A DNA stretch of 64,000 nucleotides from contig NZ_CP121682.1 of NCBI RefSeq assembly GCF_029760955.1, positions 5,270,001 to 5,334,000 on the forward strand, written 5' to 3'. This document shows, piece after piece, positions 28,198-37,528 of this stretch; the stretch's first letter is position 1; every line of letters begins with the position of its first letter. The position numbers and the translations under genes are program-made. The notes under the pieces are model-generated. The model did no database searches and was not told the origin of the DNA. It saw only the letters and a program-made list of their open reading frames with translations. Origin of the DNA: Streptomyces cathayae (lineage in GTDB: Bacteria > Actinomycetota > Actinomycetes > Streptomycetales > Streptomycetaceae).

Positions 28198-28381
28198 GGC
28201 CGGCCCGGCGGGGCGGGGCGGGTGCGTGACGGGTGGGCGGCGCGGGAGGTCCGGCGCGATTTCCGCCGGACGACCACGCGACGGCGCCCGGTGAAGTTCA
28301 CTGTGAAGTCGGTCCCCGGACGGGGGACAACCAGGACCTCCCGTGCCAAGTGGTCGCTCCGATGGATAGGGTCCCGAACTG

Positions 28382-29560
28382 ATGGCAGCAGGACGAGAGA
28401 GGCGCGCAGCAGCCGACACGCTCACGGCCCGGGTGAAGAAGCAGTGGCACCGGGCCCGCGTCGGCGTGCGCCGGGCCGCCGTCGACTACTTCCGCGGGGA
28501 CGGCTCCGACTGGATAGCCCTCGCCGGACTGCTGCTGACGATCCCGCTCATCTTCGCCGCGACGCTCGCCAACTCCGTCTGGTTCGCCCCGTCCGCGCTG
28601 GTGCTCCCGATCGTCGCCGGCGGGCTGCTGCTCCGCCCGGCGAGCCTGCTCGGCCTGTACGCGGCGGCGGCGACGGCACTGATCGTGGAGGCCGTCCAGC
28701 TCGGCCCGTACACCGAGGGCGCGTCCCGGGTGACCCCGGGCGTCGTCCTCGTGGTGGCCGCCTGCGGCTTCTTCGGGCTGGTCGTCGCCCAGTTCCGCAG
28801 CCGGGTGGGCGTGCCCTGGCGGCGCGGCGGCACCATGCTCTTCGACCTGCGTGAACGCATCAGGGTGCAGAGCCAGTTGCCGGCCCTGCCGAGCGGCTGG
28901 CACCGGGAGATGGCCCTGCGTCCCGCCGGCGGCCAGTCCTTCTCCGGCGACTTCGTGGTCGCGGCCCGTACCAACGGCGGGCGCACGCTGGAGGTCGTCC
29001 TGACCGACGTGTCGGGCAAGGGCATGGACGCGGGCTCGCGGGCCCTGCTGCTGTCCGGTGCCTTCGGCGGCCTGCTCGGCAGCCTCCCGCCGCACGCCTT
29101 CCTGCCGGCCGCCAACGGCTACCTGCTCCGCCAGGAGTGGCAGGAGGGCTTCGCCACCTCCATCCACCTCGTCCTCGACCTGGACTCCGGCGACTACGAG
29201 TTGTACTCCGCGGGGCATCCGCCGGGCCTCCAACTCAGCGCGGGCAGCGGCCGCTGGGAGGAGAAGGCGGGCGACGGCCCGCTGCTGGGCGTGTACGACG
29301 GCGCCCAGTTCGACCCGGTGAAAGGCTCGTTGCGCCCCGGGGACGTGCTGATGCTGTTCACCGACGGACTGGTGGAGACCTCGGACCGGGACATCGTCGA
29401 AGGCATCGACCGCCTCACCGGCGAGGCCGACCGCTATGTCGCCGGAGGCTTCCACGGGGCGGCCTGGCACCTCATCGAGGCGGTCGCCAAGGACGTCAAC
29501 GACGACCGTGCGCTGCTGCTGATCTGCCGCGAGGGCAGCACGGCCGCCCTGCCCCGCTGA
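28382..29560 (+). CDS. Membrane-anchored PP2C/SpoIIE-type serine phosphatase
   Basis: 392 residues. The basic N terminus is followed by about four hydrophobic helices (residues 40-140) and a cytoplasmic SpoIIE/PP2C domain. Phosphatase features: RPAGGQSFSGDFVVAA (metal-binding GD), VVLTDVSGKGMDAGSRA (DVSGKG, the usual DV.GHG motif), FATSIHLVLDL and DVLMLFTDGLVE (final metal Asp). Such phosphatases in streptomycetes often act on anti-sigma-factor antagonists. No PAS/GAF or kinase domain is fused. ATG 28382 lies 9 nt after TAGGGT (28367-28372), suggesting a very short or absent leader. Confidence 0.88.
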   Translation: MAAGRERRAAADTLTARVKKQWHRARVGVRRAAVDYFRGDGSDWIALAGLLLTIPLIFAATLANSVWFAPSALVLPIVAGGLLLRPASLLGLYAAAATALIVEAVQLGPYTEGASRVTPGVVLVVAACGFFGLVVAQFRSRVGVPWRRGGTMLFDLRERIRVQSQLPALPSGWHREMALRPAGGQSFSGDFVVAARTNGGRTLEVVLTDVSGKGMDAGSRALLLSGAFGGLLGSLPPHAFLPAANGYLLRQEWQEGFATSIHLVLDLDSGDYELYSAGHPPGLQLSAGSGRWEEKAGDGPLLGVYDGAQFDPVKGSLRPGDVLMLFTDGLVETSDRDIVEGIDRLTGEADRYVAGGFHGAAWHLIEAVAKDVNDDRALLLICREGSTAALPR

Positions 29561-29651
29561 CCCCGGCTCTCCGCGCCCGGACCGGCGGACCCCACCACTC
29601 TCCTGCCCCACCCGGACCGTGCGGCGCGAGGAGGGCGGGGACACTGGAGGG

Positions 29652-30146
29652 GTGACCGAGAGACCGCGCAACCTGCTGACCCCCGCCCAGATCGAGGCCA
29701 CCGCCCGCGCCGTGCACGAGGGCCAGACCGACAAGGCGGGCATGCCGTACGCCGAGCACCTCCGGGCCGTCGCCGAGGGCGTCCGGGCCCGCGGCGGCGA
29801 CGAGGAGCAGATCGCGGCGGCCTGGCTGCACGACGCCGTCGAGGACGGCAAGCTCTCGGAGCAGTGGCTCAGGGAGGCGGCACTGAGCCGGCGGACCCGG
29901 GACATCGTCCTCGCGGTCACCAAACGGTCCGGGGAGCCGCCCGAAGTCTACGCGGCCCGTGTCCTCGCGACCCCCGGTGCCCTGCTGGTGAAGGAGGCGG
30001 ACCTGGCGCACAACGCCGATCCGGCGCGGCTGGCGGTGCTGGACGAGGCGACCCGCGGCCGACTGGCCGAGAAGTACGCGCGGATGCGCACACTTCTCGG
30101 CCTCGTGGCGGGCACCCGGCCCGACCACCCCGCACCCGCCGACTAG
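29652..30146 (+). CDS. HD-domain phosphohydrolase-like protein
   Basis: 164 residues from GTG 29652, preceded by GGAGGG. The core AAWLHDAVEDG is the HD pair, with ARAVHEGQTDKAGMPYAEHL upstream (the H of the RelA/SpoT-type HD domain) and LLVKEADLAHNADPARL downstream with a further Asp. It resembles the hydrolase half of small-alarmone enzymes, but there is no synthetase domain. Its TAG stop shares four bases (CTAG) with the stop of the convergent acyltransferase gene, leaving no room for a terminator. Confidence 0.8.
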   Translation: MTERPRNLLTPAQIEATARAVHEGQTDKAGMPYAEHLRAVAEGVRARGGDEEQIAAAWLHDAVEDGKLSEQWLREAALSRRTRDIVLAVTKRSGEPPEVYAARVLATPGALLVKEADLAHNADPARLAVLDEATRGRLAEKYARMRTLLGLVAGTRPDHPAPAD

Positions 30147-31390
30147 GCGGAGACGGTCTCCTGCGTCTCCCGCTTCTCCCGGCCGTCCCGCTTCTCGCGG
30201 TCGTCCCGTTCCCCGAGGGGTTCGCGCTCGCGGTCGCGGGCCGACTGCGCGGCGTCCCGCCTGAAGGCCCATTCCATCTTCGGCTCCATCGCGAACCGGA
30301 AGACCCGCTGCACCGGCCTGGAGCACAGGAACGTCACCAGGGCGGCCGCGGAGACGGTCACAGCGGCCAGGCCGATCGGCTCGTGCAGCGCGGAGTGCTC
30401 GAACCAGCCCCGGTAGTCACCGGCCTTCACCACGAAGCCGTGCAGCAGATAGCCGTAGAGCGTGCCCGCGCCGAGCGCGGTGAACCACATGTGGCGGCCG
30501 GGCACCCAGGAGAAGAAGCAGGCGGTCAGCAGCAGAGAGCAGCCGAACAACGCCAGCATCATGATCGGGCCGGCCCACCACGGGGCACCCAACTCCTGCG
30601 CGGAGGCACGGTGGTAGAACCAGCCGGTGGGCATCCGCGGCACCGCCCACCAGCCGACGGCCAGCGCCGCCGCGAAGACCGGCACCGCCGCGATCCGTAC
30701 CGACCGGCGGCGTACCAGCTGGAAGTGCTCGGCCTTCATGCACAGGCCGAGCACGAAGTACGGCAGGAACTGCAGGACCCGCTGCAGATCGAGGTCGTCG
30801 CCGATCTGGGGGGAGACGCTCGCCAGCATGGCGATGCCGAGCGCGAGCGGCAGCGGGTGGCGTACCGCCTTCCAGATCGGTGTGGTCAGCCGCCAGATGA
30901 ACAGCGCGCACAGGAACCAGGTGAGGTACCAGGGATCGAGGAGGCTGATCTCGTACTGCGGGTCGTTGTCGATGACGCGCTTGAAGAGCGGATACGCGGT
31001 CTCGAAGATGATGTACGGCACGGCGACGCCGGTGATCAGCCGCCGCAGCCGGTCCGGGCGCATGTCGAAACTGCGCGAGAAGTAGCCGGAGATGACGATG
31101 AAGGCCGGCATGTGAAACGTGTACACGACGAGGTAGGCGGCTTCCAGGGACCGGTTCTCACCCTTGAAGGGCTCCCAGAAGTGGCCCACCGCCACCAGCA
31201 CGATCGCCAGGTACTTGGCGTTGTCGAAGAACGCGTCCCGCTTCTTGCCGGAGGTGGCCTGCGTCTTCTGCGTGTTCTGTATGTTCTCCGAGCGCGGGCG
31301 CGGGCGCGGGTCCGGCGCTTCGGAGTCCGGCGGTTCGGCCGGGGGAAGCGGCGCCCTGCGGTTGCCGTTCGGTTGCAGCGAGTCCGTCAC
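30143..31390 (-). CDS. Acyltransferase-3 family membrane protein (fucose-4-O-acetylase-like)
   Basis: 415 residues with a hydrophilic Pro/Arg-rich N terminus and about 10 transmembrane helices. RDAFFDNAKYLAIVLVAVGHFW holds the conserved active-site His of acyltransferase-3 enzymes, followed by YTFHMPAFIVISGYFS. These enzymes O-acylate sugars or cell-surface glycans. The charged C-terminal tail is Arg/Glu-rich. GTG 31390 starts it; a TAGGGT -10 (31475-31484 region, minus strand) lies in an unusually AT-rich upstream region. It overlaps the HD gene tail to tail. Confidence 0.85.
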   Translation of the reverse strand: MTDSLQPNGNRRAPLPPAEPPDSEAPDPRPRPRSENIQNTQKTQATSGKKRDAFFDNAKYLAIVLVAVGHFWEPFKGENRSLEAAYLVVYTFHMPAFIVISGYFSRSFDMRPDRLRRLITGVAVPYIIFETAYPLFKRVIDNDPQYEISLLDPWYLTWFLCALFIWRLTTPIWKAVRHPLPLALGIAMLASVSPQIGDDLDLQRVLQFLPYFVLGLCMKAEHFQLVRRRSVRIAAVPVFAAALAVGWWAVPRMPTGWFYHRASAQELGAPWWAGPIMMLALFGCSLLLTACFFSWVPGRHMWFTALGAGTLYGYLLHGFVVKAGDYRGWFEHSALHEPIGLAAVTVSAAALVTFLCSRPVQRVFRFAMEPKMEWAFRRDAAQSARDREREPLGERDDREKRDGREKRETQETVSA

Positions 31391-32043
31391 CGGGCCACCC
31401 GCCAGGAGCTCGGGGAGGGGAGCGGTGTGCTCGCTGCGCTTGCGGGGGACGAGGCAGCGTGGAACATCTGAGGCACCCTAGCGTTCGGCGTGGGTATTCG
31501 TAAAACTCCCACGTCATTCCTGGTTGTCGAATCCGGATACCCCCGATCCGTGAATGCAGACAGCTTTGCGGGAGTGACGGCCGACACGTCGTGCGGGCAG
31601 GGGCTCCCCGTGTGCCGCGGGTCCCTTTTGCCGTCATCATTCCGGGCGAAGTGGCGCATATCTTCGTCGAACGGGTCCGACAGTGTGTCCACTTCGGCCC
31701 GTTTCGCGGGCTGCCGGGGGGCTCGTCGGGATACGCGTGGAGGTAATTCGAAATAGCTGCGAACGTGTTGTGTGAAGACGGCAACGACACGGTTGAATTC
31801 CCCGGGCGGAGGTCACGCCGAATTGTTGTGTGAGGCCGCGCCGTTGGCTCCGCGCGTGCCCCGCGCGCCGGTGGCGGGTGCCGCACGCGACGGGCGCGCG
31901 CGCGAGGAGTGGCCGAAGGGGGATGAACGATGCGTCACTCGCCGCATAGGACGGCCCTGTTGGTGGCACGATGGTTCTGGCGGGGTGCGCGGGGATGCGT
32001 CGCCCGGGCCGGCGAAGCGGACCGACCGAGGGTGTGATCAGTT
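31391..32043. other. 653-nt noncoding gap of lower GC with repeats
   Basis: No convincing gene. It contains AT-rich patches (31490-31560 and 31741-31830), a GGTATTCG/CGAATCCGGATACC-type inverted arrangement near the acyltransferase promoter, and two exact GTTGTGTGA copies (31767-31775, 31825-31833). Base composition differs visibly from the neighbouring genes. Confidence 0.5.
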
Positions 32044-32238
32044 GTGGCCATTTCACTGTCTGTCGTGGTGCTGTTGGCGATCGTCCTTGTGGTGTTGATC
32101 AGAGGGGGGTCCATCAAGGCCGGGCCCGCGATCGTCGCGATCCTCTTCGGCTTCTTCCTCGCCTCGACCGGCATGGCCCCGTCGATCAACCGCTTCATGG
32201 ACTCGATAGCGGACATGATCAACTCGATCAGCTTCTGA
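32044..32238 (+). CDS. 64-residue membrane protein
   Basis: Two hydrophobic helices (AISLSVVVLLAIVLVVLI and AGPAIVAILFGFFLAST), joined by a short basic turn (RGGSIKAG), with an amphipathic tail (SINRFMDSIADMINSISF). GTG 32044 is the start. The regular pattern and codon use support a real gene; similar tiny proteins occur in streptomycetes without assigned function. It is followed by a strong hairpin and lies immediately before two tRNA genes, a place where mobile elements often leave or place genes, so an element-derived origin is possible. Confidence 0.7.
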   Translation: MAISLSVVVLLAIVLVVLIRGGSIKAGPAIVAILFGFFLASTGMAPSINRFMDSIADMINSISF

Positions 32239-32272
32239 CCCCGCGGAGGCGCGGGACGGTCCGGGACGCGAC

Positions 32273-32313
32273 CAGGGCCGGGCCGGAGGGGTGATTCCTC
32301 CGGCCCGGCCCTG
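32273..32313. terminator. Strong hairpin, 17-bp stem
   Basis: 32273-32289 pairs exactly with 32297-32313. It lies between the small membrane gene and the convergent tRNA-Gly and can terminate both. Confidence 0.8.
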
Positions 32314-32323
32314 AGCCGTGCGG

Positions 32324-32394
32324 AGCGGGCGACGGGAATCGAACCCGCGTAGCTAGTTTGGAAGACTAGGGCTCTACCATTGAGCTACGCCCGC
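32324..32394 (-). tRNA. tRNA-Gly (anticodon TCC)
   Basis: 71 nt on the minus strand. The acceptor GCGGGCG pairs with CGCCCGC; the D-arm AGCTC...GAGC is present; the anticodon stem CTAGT/ACTAG encloses CTTCCAA with TCC; the T-loop is GTTCGATTC. The 3' CCA is not encoded. Confidence 0.95.
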
Positions 32395-32559
32395 AGGGGC
32401 GCACCGCAGGTCGGGAGGACCGCGGTACTGACAGGCATCGTAGCGGGTGGTGCGCCCTCGGCGCACACCCCGGGCCCGCTCGGGCCCGTCGCCGCACCGC
32501 GCCCGCGATATGCGGAGGCCACAGCGCGCGGCGGCATGTACCCTACGTGTCGCACCAGA

Positions 32560-32636
32560 CGGGGTGTGGCGCAGCTTGGTAGCGCGTCCGCTTTGGGAGC
32601 GGAAGGCCGTGGGTTCAAATCCCGCCACCCCGACCA
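32560..32636 (+). tRNA. tRNA-Pro (anticodon TGG)
   Basis: 77 nt including an encoded CCA. The acceptor CGGGGTG pairs with CACCCCG; the anticodon loop is TTTGGGA within TCCGC/GCGGA; the T-loop is GTTCAAATC. It reads toward tig. tRNA-Pro genes are known integration targets of pSAM2-type elements; no integrase follows, so the site appears empty. Confidence 0.95.
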
Positions 32637-32803
32637 GTCACCCGATCACCGCCAGTGATCGGTTTTGGGGCGCTGTAGCCGCTGCCGTTACTATGCAAGC
32701 TGCACGCCCGTGTGTCTCAGGTCTGAAGTCTCCGGGCGGCGAATCCGCCGGACCGCTCTGGTCCCGGCAGAATCCGAGAAGTCAGCCACAAGGAGACCGA
32801 ACC

Positions 32804-34249
32804 GTGAAGAGCGCCGTGGAGACCCTGAACCCGACCCGGGTTCGGCTCACTGTCGAGGTGCCCTTCGAGGAGCTCAAGGACAGCCTCGACGCGGCGTACA
32901 AGAAGATCAACCAGCAGATCACGGTGAAGGGCTTCCGCAAGGGCAAGGTCCCGGCCCGGGTCATCGACCAGCGCTTCGGCCGCGGTGCGGTGCTGGAGGA
33001 GGCCGTCAACGACGCCCTCCCGAAGTTCTACACCGAAGCGGTCAACGAGGCCGAGCTGAACCCGCTGGGCCAGCCCGAGGTCGACATCACGGAGCTGAAG
33101 GACGGCGAGACGCTGAACTTCACCGCCGAGGTCGACATCCGCCCGACCATCGAGATCCCGGACTACTCCGGCATCGAGGTCGAGGTCGACGCCGTCGAGG
33201 TCACCGACGAGGACGTCGACAAGGCCGTCGAGGAGCTGCGCGAGCGTTTCGCCTCCACCTCCCCGGTCGAGCGTGCCGCCGAGGACGGCGACGTCGTCAC
33301 CATCGACCTGGAGGCCAAGGTCGACGGCGAGGTGCTGGAGGACGGCATCGCCAACGGCGTCTCCTACACCATCGGCTCCGGTGAGCTGCTGGACGGCGTC
33401 GACGCCGCCGTGACGGGCCTGTCGGCCGACCAGGAGGCCACCTTCGCCTCCGAGCTCAAGGGCGGCTCCGCGGCGGGCAAGGAGGCCGAGGTCACCGTCA
33501 AGGTCACCCAGGTCGCCAAGCGTGAACTGCCCGAGCTGGACGACGAGTTCGCGCAGCTCGCCTCCGAGTTCGACACCCTCGAGGAGCTGCGTGCGGACAG
33601 CCGCAAGCGCCTGGAGAACATGAAGCAGTACGACCAGGCCACGCAGGCCCAGGAGCGCGTCCTGGACAAGCTGCTCGAGCTGGTCGAGGTGCCCGTCCCC
33701 GAGAAGCTGCTCGAGGACGAGATCAACACCCGTAAGCACAACCTCGAGCACCACCAGCTCGCCCAGATGGGCCTCGACCTCGAGAAGTACCTGGAGATCC
33801 AGGGCAAGACGGCCGAGGAGTTCGACACCGAGACCCGCGAGGCCGCGGTCAAGGGCATCAAGACCCAGTTCGTGCTCGACCAGCTGGTCAACCAGGAGAA
33901 GCTGAACGTCAACCAGGAGGAGCTCACCGAGCACCTCATGCGTCGTGCGGCCTCCTCCGGCATGTCCCCCGACCAGTTCGCCCAGGCCGTCGTCGAGCAG
34001 GGCCAGGTTCCGCTCCTGGTCGGCGAGGTCGCCCGCGGCAAGGCCCTGGCCGCCGTGGTCGAGAAGGCCACGGTCAAGGACACCAACGGCGAGATCATCG
34101 ACCTCGAGGACGAGGAGGACGAGGAGGACGAGACGGAGGCCGCCGAGGCCGCCGCCGAGTCCACCGACGCCACCGAGGACAAGGCTGAGGGCGAGGCCGA
34201 CGCCAAGGCCGACAAGGCCGCCGAGGTCGAGGAGAAGACCGAGGGCTGA
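32804..34249 (+). CDS. tig: Trigger factor chaperone / peptidyl-prolyl isomerase
   Basis: Ribosome-bound chaperone that shields nascent chains. 481 residues from GTG 32804 with an AAGGAGACC ribosome site. Ribosome-binding N-domain: [24 protein letters not shown], with the signature [13 protein letters not shown]. The FKBP-type PPIase domain follows ([35 protein letters not shown]). The C-terminal helical arms run to about residue 420, then a long acidic Glu/Asp/Ala tail typical of actinobacteria. Directly upstream of the Clp protease genes, a widely conserved pairing. Confidence 0.96.
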   Translation: MKSAVETLNPTRVRLTVEVPFEELKDSLDAAYKKINQQITVKGFRKGKVPARVIDQRFGRGAVLEEAVNDALPKFYTEAVNEAELNPLGQPEVDITELKDGETLNFTAEVDIRPTIEIPDYSGIEVEVDAVEVTDEDVDKAVEELRERFASTSPVERAAEDGDVVTIDLEAKVDGEVLEDGIANGVSYTIGSGELLDGVDAAVTGLSADQEATFASELKGGSAAGKEAEVTVKVTQVAKRELPELDDEFAQLASEFDTLEELRADSRKRLENMKQYDQATQAQERVLDKLLELVEVPVPEKLLEDEINTRKHNLEHHQLAQMGLDLEKYLEIQGKTAEEFDTETREAAVKGIKTQFVLDQLVNQEKLNVNQEELTEHLMRRAASSGMSPDQFAQAVVEQGQVPLLVGEVARGKALAAVVEKATVKDTNGEIIDLEDEEDEEDETEAAEAAAESTDATEDKAEGEADAKADKAAEVEEKTEG

Positions 34250-34276
34250 CCCTCGCGTCGCCTCTGACGGACGTAC

Positions 34277-34310
34277 GACGGGCCCCGGACCATCATGGCC
34301 GGGGCCCGTC
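34277..34310 (+). terminator. Terminator of tig
   Basis: A perfect 12-bp stem (34277-34288 with 34299-34310) lies 28 nt after the tig stop and separates it from the clpP promoter. Confidence 0.8.
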
Positions 34311-34389
34311 TGCCGTACGGCCGCACCGGCCCCGCCGGCCGGGCCGCCCACGGCGCGCGGGACCCCGCCCCGCCCCGCGGGGCCACCTG

Positions 34390-34403
34390 CGCTCACAGCG
34401 AAC
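34390..34403. promoter_or_regulatory. Probable ClgR box of clpP1P2
   Basis: CGC-N5-GCGAAC, whose reverse complement reads GTTCGC-N5-GCG, the published ClgR consensus in Streptomyces. It lies about 40 nt upstream of a TAGGGT -10 (34442-34447) and 152 nt before clpP1, consistent with activation of the clp operon by ClgR. Confidence 0.65.
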
Positions 34404-34554
34404 ACCCCCCGCTGCGGGATTCCCCGAAGGGGCCCGCGCGTTAGGGTCCATGAATACGAGGGCAGGGGAGTCCGCGAGTACGGCCGGACGGCCCCACACC
34501 CCGGCAGAACACGTGAGACGGCCCGGCGCCGTCGTAAGACGAGCAGGTGGATAC

Positions 34555-35175
34555 GTGACGAATCTGATGCCTTCAGCCGCCGGCGAGCCTTCCATCGGTG
34601 GTGGCCTCGGCGACCAGGTCTACAACCGGCTGCTCAACGAGCGGATCATCTTCCTCGGCCAGCCGGTGGACGACGACATCGCCAACAAGATCACCGCACA
34701 GCTGCTGCTCCTTGCCGCCGATCCGGACAAGGACATCTACCTCTACATCAACAGCCCCGGCGGCTCGATCACCGCCGGCATGGCGATCTACGACACCATG
34801 CAGTTCATCAAGAACGACGTGGTGACCATCGCCATGGGCCTCGCGGCCTCGATGGGCCAGTTCCTGCTCAGCGCGGGCACGCCCGGCAAGCGCTTCGCGC
34901 TGCCGAACGCGGAGATCCTGATCCACCAGCCCTCCGCCGGCCTGGCCGGCTCGGCCTCGGACATCAAGATCCACGCCGAGCGGCTGCTGCACACCAAGAA
35001 GCGCATGGCCGAGCTCACCTCCCAGCACACGGGACAGTCGGTCGAGCAGATCACCCGCGACTCGGACCGTGACCGTTGGTTCGACGCCTTCGAGGCCAAG
35101 AACTACGGCCTCATCGACGACGTCATCCCCACGGCCGCGGGCATGCCGGGCGGCGGCGGCACCGGGGCGGCCTGA
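34555..35175 (+). CDS. clpP1: ATP-dependent Clp protease proteolytic subunit 1
   Basis: 206 residues from GTG 34555 ([12 protein letters not shown]). The in-frame ATG at 34450 lies 3 nt after the -10 hexamer and would add an unlikely Arg-rich extension. Serine-protease site: Ser99 in GLAASMGQ and His124 in LIHQPS, with Asp further on. [21 protein letters not shown] forms the handle region. It forms a mixed tetradecamer with ClpP2 and degrades substrates fed by ClpX or ClpC. Probably ClgR-activated; followed 123 nt later by clpP2. Confidence 0.96.
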   Translation: MTNLMPSAAGEPSIGGGLGDQVYNRLLNERIIFLGQPVDDDIANKITAQLLLLAADPDKDIYLYINSPGGSITAGMAIYDTMQFIKNDVVTIAMGLAASMGQFLLSAGTPGKRFALPNAEILIHQPSAGLAGSASDIKIHAERLLHTKKRMAELTSQHTGQSVEQITRDSDRDRWFDAFEAKNYGLIDDVIPTAAGMPGGGGTGAA

Positions 35176-35211
35176 GCGGCCCACGGGAGCCCCAGCGGCC
35201 CCGTAGGACCC

Positions 35212-35248
35212 CCGTCGGACCCGCCCGGACTTGCTCCGGGCCCGACGG
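35212..35248 (+). other. Intercistronic hairpin between clpP1 and clpP2
   Basis: Outer arms CCGTCGG (35212-35218) and CCGACGG (35242-35248), inner arms CCCGGA and TCCGGG, with a CTTGC loop. It may stabilise or attenuate the message and so set the ClpP1:ClpP2 ratio; this role is inferred. Confidence 0.5.
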
Positions 35249-35298
35249 CAGCCCCAGCAGCCCCGGCCGACCGCCTCAGCCCCTTTCCAGGAGACACC

Positions 35299-35979
35299 GT
35301 GAACGACTTCCCCGGCAGCGGCCTGTACGACCGCACCCGTGCCGAGTACACCGGCCCCGCGGCCGAGTCCCGCTACGTCATCCCGCGCTTCGTCGAGCGC
35401 ACCTCCCAGGGCATCCGCGAGTACGACCCGTACGCGAAGCTCTTCGAGGAGCGGGTGATCTTCCTCGGCGTGCAGATCGACGACGCCTCCGCCAACGACG
35501 TCATGGCGCAGCTGCTGTGCCTGGAGTCGATGGACCCCGACCGGGACATCTCGGTCTACATCAACAGCCCCGGCGGCTCCTTCACCGCGCTCACGGCGAT
35601 CTACGACACCATGCAGTACGTGAAGCCGGACATCCAGACGGTCTGCATGGGTCAGGCGGCCTCCGCCGCCGCCGTGCTGCTCGCCGCCGGCACCCCCGGC
35701 AAGCGCATGGCCCTGCCGAACGCGCGCGTGCTGATCCACCAGCCGTACAGCGAGACCGGCCGCGGCCAGGTCTCCGACCTGGAGATCGCCGCCAACGAGA
35801 TCCTCCGGATGCGTGCGCAGCTGGAGGAGATGCTGGCCAAGCACTCCACCACGCCGGTCGAGAAGATCCGCGAGGACATCGAGCGGGACAAGATCCTCAC
35901 GGCCGAGGACGCGCTGAGCTACGGTCTGATCGACCAGATCATCACCACCCGGAAGATGGACAACACCAGCCTGCGCTGA
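35299..35979 (+). CDS. clpP2: ATP-dependent Clp protease proteolytic subunit 2
   Basis: 226 residues from GTG 35299 with an AGGAGAC site. Ser122 in [11 protein letters not shown] and His147 in LIHQPY are the catalytic residues; the N-terminal extension (about 40 residues, [20 protein letters not shown]) is longer than in ClpP1, as is usual for actinobacterial ClpP2. Together with ClpP1 it forms the essential mixed peptidase; ClpX follows 189 nt downstream. Confidence 0.96.
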   Translation: MNDFPGSGLYDRTRAEYTGPAAESRYVIPRFVERTSQGIREYDPYAKLFEERVIFLGVQIDDASANDVMAQLLCLESMDPDRDISVYINSPGGSFTALTAIYDTMQYVKPDIQTVCMGQAASAAAVLLAAGTPGKRMALPNARVLIHQPYSETGRGQVSDLEIAANEILRMRAQLEEMLAKHSTTPVEKIREDIERDKILTAEDALSYGLIDQIITTRKMDNTSLR

Positions 35980-36015
35980 CGCGAGGGACCCGGGAGGCTG
36001 TATTGTCTGCCGCTC

Positions 36016-36061
36016 CTTGGCACGGTCGCGGACGGTCCACGTCGAAGCGAACCGTGCCAAG
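36016..36061. repeat. Inverted repeat upstream of clpX
   Basis: CTTGGCACGGTCGC (36016-36029) and GCGAACCGTGCCAAG (36047-36061) are inverted copies differing by one unpaired base. They could be a clpP2 terminator or a regulatory site; GCGAAC also resembles a ClgR half-site. Confidence 0.6.
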
Positions 36062-36121
36062 GGGGGCCCGGACGGGGGGCCCGGCAAGGTACCGTCGGAC
36101 ATAAGGCAGCACCAGGAGTCG

Positions 36122-36139
36122 CTGGACGTTGACGTCCAG
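36122..36139. promoter_or_regulatory. 18-bp palindrome in the clpX leader
   Basis: CTGGACGT-TG-ACGTCCAG, 30 nt upstream of the clpX GTG. The position suggests an operator or a small leader hairpin. Confidence 0.45.
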
Positions 36140-36168
36140 GTGGCTCCCAGGCGAAGGGGAAGCACACC

Positions 36169-37455
36169 GTGGCACGCATCGGTGACGGCGGCGATCTGCT
36201 CAAGTGCTCGTTCTGCGGCAAGAGCCAGAAGCAGGTCAAGAAGCTCATCGCAGGGCCCGGTGTGTACATCTGCGACGAGTGCATCGACCTCTGCAACGAG
36301 ATCATCGAGGAAGAGCTCGCCGAGAGCAGTGAGGTCCGCTGGGAGGAACTGCCCAAGCCCCGCGAGATCTACGAGTTCCTCGAGGGGTACGTGGTCGGCC
36401 AGGAGTCGGCCAAGAAAGCTCTCTCCGTCGCGGTGTACAACCACTACAAGCGGGTCCAGGCGGGGGAGAACGGCGGCGCCCAAGGCCGCGAGGACGCCAT
36501 CGAGTTGGCGAAGTCCAACATCCTGCTGCTGGGCCCCACCGGCTCCGGCAAGACCCTCCTCGCCCAGACCCTCGCCCGCATGCTGAACGTCCCGTTCGCG
36601 ATCGCGGACGCCACCGCCCTCACCGAGGCCGGGTACGTCGGCGAGGACGTCGAGAACATCCTGCTCAAGCTGATCCAGGCCGCCGACTACGACGTCAAGA
36701 AGGCCGAGACCGGCATCATCTACATCGACGAGATCGACAAGGTCGCCCGCAAGAGCGAGAACCCGTCGATCACGCGCGACGTGAGCGGCGAGGGCGTCCA
36801 GCAGGCCCTGCTGAAGATCCTCGAGGGCACCACGGCGTCCGTCCCGCCGCAGGGCGGCCGCAAGCACCCGCACCAGGAGTTCATCCAGATCGACACGACG
36901 AACGTCCTGTTCATCGTGGGCGGCGCCTTCGCCGGCCTGGAGAAGATCATCGAGGGCCGCGCGGGAGCCAAGGGCATCGGCTTCGGCGCCACCATCCGCT
37001 CCAAGCGGGAACTGGAGTCCACGGACCGGTTCGAGCAGGTCATGCCGGAGGACCTGGTCAAGTTCGGCATGATCCCCGAGTTCATCGGCCGGCTCCCGGT
37101 CATCACCTCGGTCCACAACCTCGACCGCGAGGCCCTGCTGCAGATCCTGATCGAGCCGCGCAACGCGCTCGTCAAGCAGTACCAGCGCCTCTTCGAACTC
37201 GACGGCGTCGAGCTGGACTTCGAGCGCGAGGCACTGGAAGCCATCGCCGACCAGGCCATCCTCCGCCAGACCGGCGCCCGCGGTCTGCGCGCCATCATGG
37301 AGGAAGTCCTCCAGGGCGTCATGTACGAGGTCCCGTCCCGCAAGGACGTCGCCCGGGTGGTCATCACCGCGGACGTGGTCCTCTCCAACGTCAACCCGAC
37401 GCTGATCCCGCGCGACGCCCGCGGCCGCGGACCGGGCGAGCAGAAGACGGCGTAG
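36169..37455 (+). CDS. clpX: ClpX ATPase, Clp protease specificity subunit
   Basis: A AAA+ unfoldase that delivers tagged proteins to ClpP1P2. 428 residues. Zinc domain with Cys13, Cys16, Cys35 and Cys38 ([14 protein letters not shown]). Walker A GPTGSGKT is at 122-129, and Walker B is in [13 protein letters not shown]. The ClpP-docking IGF-type loop is GIGFGAT, and the sensor-2 region is [16 protein letters not shown]. The GTG start at 36169 has GAAGGGGA upstream. A strong bidirectional terminator follows. Confidence 0.97.
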   Translation: MARIGDGGDLLKCSFCGKSQKQVKKLIAGPGVYICDECIDLCNEIIEEELAESSEVRWEELPKPREIYEFLEGYVVGQESAKKALSVAVYNHYKRVQAGENGGAQGREDAIELAKSNILLLGPTGSGKTLLAQTLARMLNVPFAIADATALTEAGYVGEDVENILLKLIQAADYDVKKAETGIIYIDEIDKVARKSENPSITRDVSGEGVQQALLKILEGTTASVPPQGGRKHPHQEFIQIDTTNVLFIVGGAFAGLEKIIEGRAGAKGIGFGATIRSKRELESTDRFEQVMPEDLVKFGMIPEFIGRLPVITSVHNLDREALLQILIEPRNALVKQYQRLFELDGVELDFEREALEAIADQAILRQTGARGLRAIMEEVLQGVMYEVPSRKDVARVVITADVVLSNVNPTLIPRDARGRGPGEQKTA

Positions 37456-37481
37456 CGGCAACAGCCGTCCCCGGCACAGGT

Positions 37482-37513
37482 GAAGGGCCCCGGTCGAGCG
37501 ACCGGGGCCCTTC
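37482..37513. terminator. Bidirectional terminator after clpX
   Basis: Complementary arms of about 14 bp (37482-37495 with 37500-37513) lie between convergent clpX and the lipoprotein-like membrane gene. Confidence 0.8.
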
Positions 37514-37528
37514 GCGTGCCGCGTACCA

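Noticed and set aside
31490..31756. 88-codon plus-strand frame in the gap upstream of the tiny membrane gene
   Set aside because: No ribosome site, poor codon bias and no recognisable feature.
34450..34554. N-terminal extension of ClpP1 from ATG 34450
   Set aside because: The ATG lies 3 nt after the -10 hexamer and the extension is not typical; GTG 34555 fits known ClpP1 starts.
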